DNA of 64,000 bases from Moritella yayanosii. Lineage in GTDB: Bacteria; Pseudomonadota; Gammaproteobacteria; Enterobacterales; Moritellaceae. The stretch spans positions 2,604,001 to 2,668,000 of the forward strand of contig NZ_LS483250.1 in NCBI RefSeq assembly GCF_900465055.1, read 5' to 3'. Position numbers and translations under genes: made by a program. A model generated the notes under the pieces. It was not told the origin of the DNA and made no database searches. It saw nothing but the letters and a program-made list of their open reading frames with translations. Within the stretch, counting starts at the first letter, position 1; every line of letters starts with the position of its first letter. Below are positions 58,011-64,000 of this stretch, piece by piece.

Positions 58011-59957
58011 TTATGCTGCTACCTTGTATTTTATCGATTCTGTTTTCATATTGAACTTGCGCTGTAACATACACAAACTAGTCAACTCCATCAGCATAGG
58101 ATCAAGCAATGCTTGCCTTTGCGGCGACATAGTCGGTAATTCGGCAAGCAAGGCTCTGACTTTAGCCGCATTAAAGAACGGGATGCGATCAAGGTCTGAT
58201 GAATTCAATGTATCGTTAACAAGCTCAAAAAGAGGGCCTTTTTGCAGCAATGTTGAAGGTGGTGCTCGGAAATAATGTTTTTTGCGCGTGTATAATTCAT
58301 GCGGTAAATATTTTTTCATGGCTTCTCGGAAAACATATTTCTCAGTATTACCACGGATTTTCAGGTGCACAGGTAACTGCGCAGCTAGCTCCATCACATG
58401 ATGGTCCAACAAGGGGATACGGCCTTCAATGCTGTGGGCCATTTCCATCCGGTCTCCCAGAGTCGTTAAGACAAAATTAGGCAGGAATGATTTGGCCCAT
58501 AAATACATTGAGCGATGAACGGGATCAATAGACTCTAGTTTGCGATGGTCCAATTGATTGAAGAATAATCGGTACGGTTCAACCTGTCCAAATTTCTCAA
58601 TTTGTGAATCTGAATAAACGCCTTGCAGTTCTTTAAACCAGCCCGCTTGATTATCAAGCCAAGATACCCCGTGACCGAGTTGTTCCGTCAGCCACTCAAT
58701 ATCTTTAGGAAGACCCTGATGCGTATAGCCAGTGTTATTCTTTTTGATCTTCTCTAACATGCTTTCAATGACTTCAGGATCTTGATTTTGTGAATTAAAT
58801 AATGCCATATCACGTTTGAAATGAGGGTAACCACCAAATACTTCATCGGCACCTTCGCCCGTTAACACGACTTTATGTCCAGACTTTTCAACGATGCCAC
58901 TTAAAATATATTTAGCTACACCGTGCGCGTTAAAGAAAGGCGTTTCGTTATGCCAGACGGCTTTTTCGAAATTATCTGCGAGATCCTTTTGGGTCACGTT
59001 AATCGTATGAAATTTTGCACCATGTGTTTCTGCGGCTAACCGAGCAAAGCGGTTTTCATCGTAATCTTCCATCTCTCCAAACGATAAGTTAAACGCATCT
59101 AATGGCCGTCCGGATAACTGTGTTGCCATGCCTAATATCGCCGACGAATCAACACCACCACTGAGGTATATACCAACGGGAACATCCGATCTAAGGCGTA
59201 ATTTTACCGCGGTTTCAATCGAGTCATGCACCTGTTTTATGTAATCTTCATCTGACACGTTTGACGCATTCAAAGTCTCTGCATCTTTATAATCAATATC
59301 CCAATAACAAGCGTCTGTCGCGCCTGATGGCGTGACAGTCATCATATGACCCGCGGCTACTGACTTGATATCTTTAAACAATGTATGATTACTTAAATAA
59401 AAAGCACGAGAGTTATAAGAAGATTCATCCCAAACGGCTTCAACACCAGCACCTATGATGGCTTTTATTTCTGAAGCAAAATAATATCGACCTTGATATT
59501 CACTAAAAAAGAGTGGTTTAACACCCGCTCTATCACGCATTGCAATTACCGTATTTTGACACTGATCAAAAATAACTAATGAGAATTCACCACGTAATTG
59601 GTGCAGTCCTTTGGTGCCATATAAGCTATATAGATGTAACGCAATCTCACTGTCTGATGCGGTTTTAAATTGACAACCTTGCAATTTAAGCTCGTCACGA
59701 ATACGTTCAAAATCGTAAAATTCGCCATTCACGACAATATGAATAGAATTATCGATGTTGTGTATCGGCTGAAGTCCATTATCTAAACCAATAATACTTA
59801 ACCTTGCATGCCCCATAATCATCCGACTATCTTCAGATTCCCATACGCAGTTCTCATCAGGGCCACGGTGCTTTATCTCATTGATACCGCGTTTAACTTG
59901 CTCGGCACTCACCTGCTCGGCTGTATTTGAACTATATACTGTTAAAAAACCACACAT
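58011..59957 (-). CDS. AsnB-type glutamine-dependent amidotransferase (asparagine synthetase family)
   Basis: A 648-residue protein with N-terminal glutaminase: nucleophile Cys after the initiator Met (MCGFLTVYSS), RGPDENCVWE, HARLSIIGLDNGLQPI, VNGEFYDFERIR and SDSEIALHLY. The C-terminal synthetase has the PP-loop VGIYLSGGVDSSAILGMA (about residues 257-274), VVLTGEGADEVFGGYPHFKRD and MEMAHSIEGRIPLLDHHVME. It amidates a carboxylate via an acyl-adenylate. AsnB homologues of this size inside biosynthetic clusters often amidate secondary metabolites. Ordinary asparagine formation is possible but would not explain the company. Second gene after the HMG-CoA synthase. Confidence 0.9.
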   Translation of the reverse strand: MCGFLTVYSSNTAEQVSAEQVKRGINEIKHRGPDENCVWESEDSRMIMGHARLSIIGLDNGLQPIHNIDNSIHIVVNGEFYDFERIRDELKLQGCQFKTASDSEIALHLYSLYGTKGLHQLRGEFSLVIFDQCQNTVIAMRDRAGVKPLFFSEYQGRYYFASEIKAIIGAGVEAVWDESSYNSRAFYLSNHTLFKDIKSVAAGHMMTVTPSGATDACYWDIDYKDAETLNASNVSDEDYIKQVHDSIETAVKLRLRSDVPVGIYLSGGVDSSAILGMATQLSGRPLDAFNLSFGEMEDYDENRFARLAAETHGAKFHTINVTQKDLADNFEKAVWHNETPFFNAHGVAKYILSGIVEKSGHKVVLTGEGADEVFGGYPHFKRDMALFNSQNQDPEVIESMLEKIKKNNTGYTHQGLPKDIEWLTEQLGHGVSWLDNQAGWFKELQGVYSDSQIEKFGQVEPYRLFFNQLDHRKLESIDPVHRSMYLWAKSFLPNFVLTTLGDRMEMAHSIEGRIPLLDHHVMELAAQLPVHLKIRGNTEKYVFREAMKKYLPHELYTRKKHYFRAPPSTLLQKGPLFELVNDTLNSSDLDRIPFFNAAKVRALLAELPTMSPQRQALLDPMLMELTSLCMLQRKFNMKTESIKYKVAA

Positions 59958-60056
59958 GATCTATTCCTTTAAATTTAAAATATAACTATTTACCGGTTAA
60001 CAAATAGTGAAATTATGTCCATATTTTTATTGTTCACATATACTGAAATTTATTTA

Positions 60057-61256
60057 TTAGGCTGCCTTGCGTTTTAGCATTGGGCATCTTTGATAGACCC
60101 TTTTATGATCCGTTATCCCGATAAATCTAAATTTTGACTGGCTTTTAATATGTTCAAGTTGTCCGACATCTCGGGTTTGATACATATAATCAATATAAGT
60201 ATCGTAATTAATTTCATGACGTTCACTGAGGCGTAGCTTATTATGCTTAGTACTGATTCCGAGACGATAATTCTGATTGATAGTACCTGAGAAAAACTCA
60301 CCAACAGCGCCAGAGCCATAACTAAAAAATCCAATTTTTTGGCCTGAAACATCTTGTTCGGCATTGTCTAAAAGAGATAATAATCCGATATACAAGCTGG
60401 CTGTATAGGTATTGCCGATCTCTCTTCCGTAAGTTTGTGTAATTGCATATGACGCTTCTGTTTTATCTTTCATTTCATCGACAAAGCTCTCTTTTAGATG
60501 TCGATAAGCTTTATTCGCCATTTTTGTAAAGGGCTGATGGAAGCATAACCAATCAAATTCGGCTAAACTTTTTCCGCCTTTGTGGATGTAATTAAGATAA
60601 CTTTTATTCATTATATTTAAGTAGGCATCTTTTGATAATTCACCATCAACCAATGCATGCTTAAAATAATTTGGACGCCAAAAATCCATAATGTCAGTAC
60701 TATAAAAGCCGCGTTCAGGATCAATTTCCACTATGTCTGGGTTTGCTGATATCAACATCGCGATAGCGCCCGCCCCTTGAGTACACTCACCCGGCGAATT
60801 TTGTTTATAACGCGCGATATCACTGGCAACCAATAATATCGACTCTTCTGGACGCGTCTTCGCAAGATCACAAGCCATTTGCAAACCTGCGGTTCCTGCG
60901 TAACAGGCCTGTTTTATTTCAAATGCTCGACAGTTAGACTGTATATCAATAAGTCCCATTAAATAGGCGGCGCCAGATTTAGATTGGTCAACACTAGACT
61001 CGGTAGCAAAAATCAATGTTGATATAGATTGCGCTTCTTGGCTCGTTAACGAATCAAGTACTGATTGTGCGGCATTAGCCGCTAATGTAATCACATCTTC
61101 ATCTGGAGATGGAACCGCCATTTTAGACTGACCAATACCCAATATATATTTTTCCGGCGCTATATCATGATGTTCAGCTAATGAATTTAAAGTGAGGTAC
61201 GAATCAGGTATATATAACTCTAATTTATGTATTCCGACTACGGTAGTATTTTCCAT
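60057..61256 (-). CDS. mvaS: hydroxymethylglutaryl-CoA synthase (MvaS type)
   Basis: A 399-residue bacterial HMG-CoA synthase that condenses acetyl-CoA with acetoacetyl-CoA. The catalytic residues are in place: Glu86 in IFATESSVDQSK, Cys118 in EIKQACYAGTAGLQ and His240 in WLCFHQPFTKMA. All three are offset by exactly seven from the Staphylococcus enzyme (79, 111, 233), so the fold is intact. No other mevalonate-pathway gene (reductase, kinases) is near, and most gammaproteobacteria use the MEP pathway, so a special metabolite is likelier than isoprenoids. It is the first gene of the minus-strand run, divergent from wrbA. Confidence 0.92.
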   Translation of the reverse strand: MENTTVVGIHKLELYIPDSYLTLNSLAEHHDIAPEKYILGIGQSKMAVPSPDEDVITLAANAAQSVLDSLTSQEAQSISTLIFATESSVDQSKSGAAYLMGLIDIQSNCRAFEIKQACYAGTAGLQMACDLAKTRPEESILLVASDIARYKQNSPGECTQGAGAIAMLISANPDIVEIDPERGFYSTDIMDFWRPNYFKHALVDGELSKDAYLNIMNKSYLNYIHKGGKSLAEFDWLCFHQPFTKMANKAYRHLKESFVDEMKDKTEASYAITQTYGREIGNTYTASLYIGLLSLLDNAEQDVSGQKIGFFSYGSGAVGEFFSGTINQNYRLGISTKHNKLRLSERHEINYDTYIDYMYQTRDVGQLEHIKSQSKFRFIGITDHKRVYQRCPMLKRKAA

Positions 61257-61572
61257 CTCTCAATCTCCTATTAATTTGTGGGTAGTGTTTGATCAACATT
61301 AAATTTAAACGCTACAATTTAATATTGAAAGAATTCACTAAATAATAGAAATAAATTCATCCTTATAAATTTAAGATGTTGTATATAAAATACATTTCAT
61401 CCAAAACGGTCAGCGATAATATTTCCCTACCGGTCTGTTCAGACCTAGACTTTTCACGTTATGACTAGTTACTACCTGTTTTTTTCAATATATATATGTC
61501 AATAAACCCATTAATATTTATTTCACCACATATTTTTTTGAATTAATTACCTAAAAAACATAAGGGAATGTT
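61257..61572. promoter_or_regulatory. divergent promoter region of the metabolite cluster
   Basis: 316 bp between mvaS (left) and wrbA (right), AT-rich. It contains the perfect inverted repeat GGTCTG-TT-CAGACC at 61432-61445, a likely operator for a dimeric regulator; both sets of genes could be controlled from here. LysR boxes (T-N11-A) are too degenerate to call. Confidence 0.5.
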
Positions 61573-62172
61573 ATGACAAAAGTACTCGTTATTTATTACT
61601 CAAGTTATGGTCATATAGAGCTGATGGCAAATTCGATAGCGGAAGGAGCTATCTCTATTTCGGGGGTGGAGGTAGACATAAAGCGTGTAGCCGAATTAAT
61701 GCCTGATGATGTAGCAAAACAAGCCGGAATCAAACTAGAGCAACAGGCTCCTTATGCAAAACCTGAAGACTTGGCAAACTATGATGCGATCATTTTTGGC
61801 ACACCCACACGATTCGGCAATATGGCGGCTCAAATGAGAAACTTCCTGGATCAAACTGGCGGGCTATGGTCCGAAGGTAAACTGATCGGGAAAATTGGCA
61901 GTGTATTTACCTCCACGGGTACTGGCGGTGGTAATGAAACTACTATTCAATCTTTTCATACCACTTTATTCCATCACGGCATGGTTGTCGTCGGTCTGCC
62001 ATATTCAGCACCGGATTTAGGTGATATATCTGAAGTCAAAGGGGGATCGCCGTTAGGCGCCGCATGTATTGCTGGGCCTGATGGTTCTAGACAACCGTCC
62101 GACAAAGAAATGGCATTAGCCTTCTTTCAAGGCCAGCATGTCGCCAAGCTAGCATGTAAGTTAAGTGCATAA
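61573..62172 (+). CDS. wrbA: WrbA-type NAD(P)H:quinone oxidoreductase
   Basis: A 199-residue flavodoxin-fold protein: [23 protein letters not shown] (FMN phosphate loop), [30 protein letters not shown] (about residues 74-103), [20 protein letters not shown] and [40 protein letters not shown] match WrbA throughout. It reduces quinones by two electrons, avoiding semiquinones. Divergent from mvaS and at the head of a plus-strand run with an exporter, it may protect against or help make a quinone-like product. Confidence 0.93.
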   Translation: MTKVLVIYYSSYGHIELMANSIAEGAISISGVEVDIKRVAELMPDDVAKQAGIKLEQQAPYAKPEDLANYDAIIFGTPTRFGNMAAQMRNFLDQTGGLWSEGKLIGKIGSVFTSTGTGGGNETTIQSFHTTLFHHGMVVVGLPYSAPDLGDISEVKGGSPLGAACIAGPDGSRQPSDKEMALAFFQGQHVAKLACKLSA

Positions 62173-62237
62173 AAAGATTAATTTTATAAAAAACAAACAT
62201 TAATAATGTTGTAAATATCCTTGAGGAAAACTAACTC

Positions 62238-63176
62238 ATGTTCTCTTTTGACAGTAACAAAAAAGCTCACCTATTAATGGTGACATGGTCAATACTCATT
62301 GCAAGTTCATTTCCTGCTGCGTCGCTGATTGTCGGTAAAATTGATACTACAAGCATAACCGCTTTAAGGTTTATCATTAGTAGTTGTTTGTTTTTTATAT
62401 TTATATCTATATTTTTTAAATTCAAAATTAAATTACCAAAAATAAAAGATTTCATATGCTACTCGACATTATCAGCTTGTTTAGTTTTTTATTTTTGGTC
62501 TCTATTTAAAGCATTAGAAACAACCACACCATTACATACCGGAATATTGTTTACCTCGGTGCCATTATTTACGGCGTTAATATCCAATCAGATTTTTAAA
62601 GTTAAAATATCCAAACATATTAAAACCGCTCTGCTTCTTGGTGCTGTTGGTGCGATATGGGCCGTTTTAAAAGGGGATATCAAGTTACTGTCTGCCTTTT
62701 CTTTTAATTCTGGCGATCAGACTTTTATATTTGGTTGTATCACCTTCGCATTTTATGGACCCTTTGTTAATTTTGCCAAGAAAAAAGGCATGTTAACGGC
62801 ATCTTCTGCTGTGATCACATTTTGGATAATGCTGATTGGTAGTATTGCATTGATAGCGATAGCGCTAATTGAACAGAAAGGCGAACTACAATGGGGTATA
62901 CTTAACTATAAAGATTACTTAACTCTATTATACCTTTCAATCTTTACAACTATTATTACTTTTTGGCAAATACAATATTGTACACAGATACTCGACGCGA
63001 CTATTGTCATGTCTTACAGTTACTTAATACCAAGTATGGTATTGCTAATCGATATTTTCATCTATGGTAATTCTGCGCCTCCATCTGTATTCCTGGGCAT
63101 CATGTTTACGTTCATCGCATTAATATTAATTAATAATGAATTTAAAATACCGCGCTATTTTAGTAACTCAAAATGA
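62238..63176 (+). CDS. EamA/DMT-family exporter
   Basis: A 312-residue membrane protein with ten predicted helices arranged as two EamA repeats: the first begins LMVTWSILIASSFPAASLIVGKIDTTSITALRF, the second QTFIFGCITFAFYGPFVNFAKKKG. The family exports amino acids, their derivatives and other small metabolites. Its position in the plus-strand half of the cluster suggests export of the cluster's product. Low GC, with many lysine and isoleucine codons AAA/ATA, unlike the core genes. Confidence 0.85.
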   Translation: MFSFDSNKKAHLLMVTWSILIASSFPAASLIVGKIDTTSITALRFIISSCLFFIFISIFFKFKIKLPKIKDFICYSTLSACLVFYFWSLFKALETTTPLHTGILFTSVPLFTALISNQIFKVKISKHIKTALLLGAVGAIWAVLKGDIKLLSAFSFNSGDQTFIFGCITFAFYGPFVNFAKKKGMLTASSAVITFWIMLIGSIALIAIALIEQKGELQWGILNYKDYLTLLYLSIFTTIITFWQIQYCTQILDATIVMSYSYLIPSMVLLIDIFIYGNSAPPSVFLGIMFTFIALILINNEFKIPRYFSNSK

Positions 63177-63284
63177 ATGGTGTTGTTAATATAATCACTA
63201 ATGATTAGTGATTATATGCAATATTCAAATTCAGTTGTTAAATTTATACTAAAAAACTATTCAACCATACGGATGAGAAATAAT

Positions 63285-63905
63285 ATGCCTAAAATTAAAA
63301 TCGAATTTTATCATGACGCAGTATGTGGGTGGTGTTACCTATTAAGCCCGCGCCTTAGGAACTTACTAAAAAATAAAAACATAGAAATTCAACAACGTTG
63401 CTTTGTATTGCAACGTAACGATGAAGAAATGGTGCAACGCTTTGGGTCTTTAACATCTGCTAAATTCGAGATCTTAACCCATTGGGAATCATGCAAAGCT
63501 CAAGCCGATGATCCCAGTAGCATCAATATAGAAGGTATGCGAGCTACGTCATTTTCTTATCCTAGCGGTTATCTGGCAGCATTAGGGGCGAAAACAGCCG
63601 AGCTAATGGGTGACAGTAATACACATTGGGATTATTTCGATGAAATACAGCGCCAACATTTAAAGCTGAATATGAATATTGCTGATACCGAGGTGATCAT
63701 AGCAACAGCCAAAATAATAGGGTTAGATCCAATCGAGTTTAGCAATACGTTATTTAGTGATAAAGTGAAACAAGCCGTAGAAAAAGATATACGTCAAGCG
63801 AATAAGTTGGGTATCAGAACAATCCCCACCATAGTCATTAACGGTGAAAAAGTTATTTCTCAAACATTGACTAATCAACAATTAGACACGTTATTTAGTC
63901 AATAA
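63285..63905 (+). CDS. DsbA/FrnE-family oxidoreductase, cytosolic
   Basis: A 206-residue thioredoxin-fold protein with an all-helical insertion. The active site is AVCGWCY (CGWC, residues about 14-17), and the C-terminal GIRTIPTIVINGEKVI supplies the cis-proline. There is no signal peptide if the start is the ATG at 63285, which matches the family N-terminus (MPKIKIEFYHDAVCGWC) and has GAG spacing upstream; a frame 28 codons longer is also open. FrnE-type proteins occur in antibiotic clusters (frenolicin) and in stress responses. Likely part of the same plus-strand transcript as the exporter. Confidence 0.85.
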   Translation: MPKIKIEFYHDAVCGWCYLLSPRLRNLLKNKNIEIQQRCFVLQRNDEEMVQRFGSLTSAKFEILTHWESCKAQADDPSSINIEGMRATSFSYPSGYLAALGAKTAELMGDSNTHWDYFDEIQRQHLKLNMNIADTEVIIATAKIIGLDPIEFSNTLFSDKVKQAVEKDIRQANKLGIRTIPTIVINGEKVISQTLTNQQLDTLFSQ

Positions 63906-63921
63906 CGATTCGCGAATCGTC
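63906..63921. promoter_or_regulatory. perfect 16-bp palindrome after the DsbA-like gene
   Basis: ACGATTCGCGAATCGT begins three bases after the TAA's first base. It is a perfect, GC-containing palindrome in AT-rich surroundings, without a following T-run, so an operator for a downstream gene or a DNA-binding-protein site is more likely than a terminator. The rest of the window (to 64000) holds no gene that can be called. Confidence 0.4.
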
Positions 63922-64000
63922 TCGATTGATAGATGCTGTGCAATGTGCACAATTCAGGTACACTGCCCAGTATCAATGTATGACTACCTCAACGAGTTTC

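Overview
The window looks like chromosomal DNA of a marine, probably cold-adapted gammaproteobacterium of the Moritella / Psychromonas / Vibrio type. I infer this from the AT-rich intergenic DNA, the Vibrio-like palindromic repeat, the macromolecular-synthesis block tsaD | rpsU-dnaG-rpoD followed by a CAT-anticodon tRNA, and paired fadL genes. Moritella is my best guess, from gene content only; no database search was possible.

Layout. 1-25.8 kb is mostly core: the 5' part of ndh, two tandem fadL porins, a TetR-acuI pair sharing one operator sequence, groESL with a clear sigma-32 promoter, a MATE pump, aspA, an RND pump with its divergent TetR regulator, cobA, fxsA, a stand-alone DsbD N-terminal domain, an MFS transporter, acs, and aroQ-accB-accC. 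25.9-27.2 kb is a small AT-rich insertion with an M15 peptidoglycan peptidase overlapping a lipoprotein gene, which looks like an effector/immunity pair. 27.4-31.6 kb is a partly decayed 2-aminoethylphosphonate locus: phnW, phnX and a phnR-type regulator are intact, the aminophosphonate oxidoreductase is a multiply damaged pseudogene, and the uptake transporter is reduced to a 51-codon fusion remnant. 31.8-37.2 kb holds ybaK and a four-gene ABC-2/HlyD/TolC export operon without an ATPase gene. 37.5-49.9 kb is core again: prmA, dusB-fis, a four-gene lipoprotein cluster related to LPP20/LpoB, tsaD, rpsU-dnaG-rpoD and the tRNA.

From the tRNA (49.87 kb) to the window end the content is accessory. 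Close to the tRNA lie a wrecked tyrosine recombinase, a PNPOx-family gene with an internal deletion, a tiny seed-maturation-protein-like ORF and a secreted beta-trefoil-like protein. Then comes a compact block (53.5-63.9 kb): a LysR regulator, a convergent six-gene run encoding a 3-methylglutaconyl-CoA-hydratase-like enzyme, a PaaI-type thioesterase, an acyl-CoA dehydrogenase, an FAD monooxygenase, an AsnB-type amidotransferase and an HMG-CoA synthase, and divergently a WrbA-type flavoprotein, an EamA exporter and a DsbA/FrnE-type protein. I read this as an undescribed small-molecule pathway that makes a branched C5-C6 acyl-CoA from acetyl-CoA units, oxidises and amidates it, and exports it. 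The enzyme families are well supported; the product is inference.
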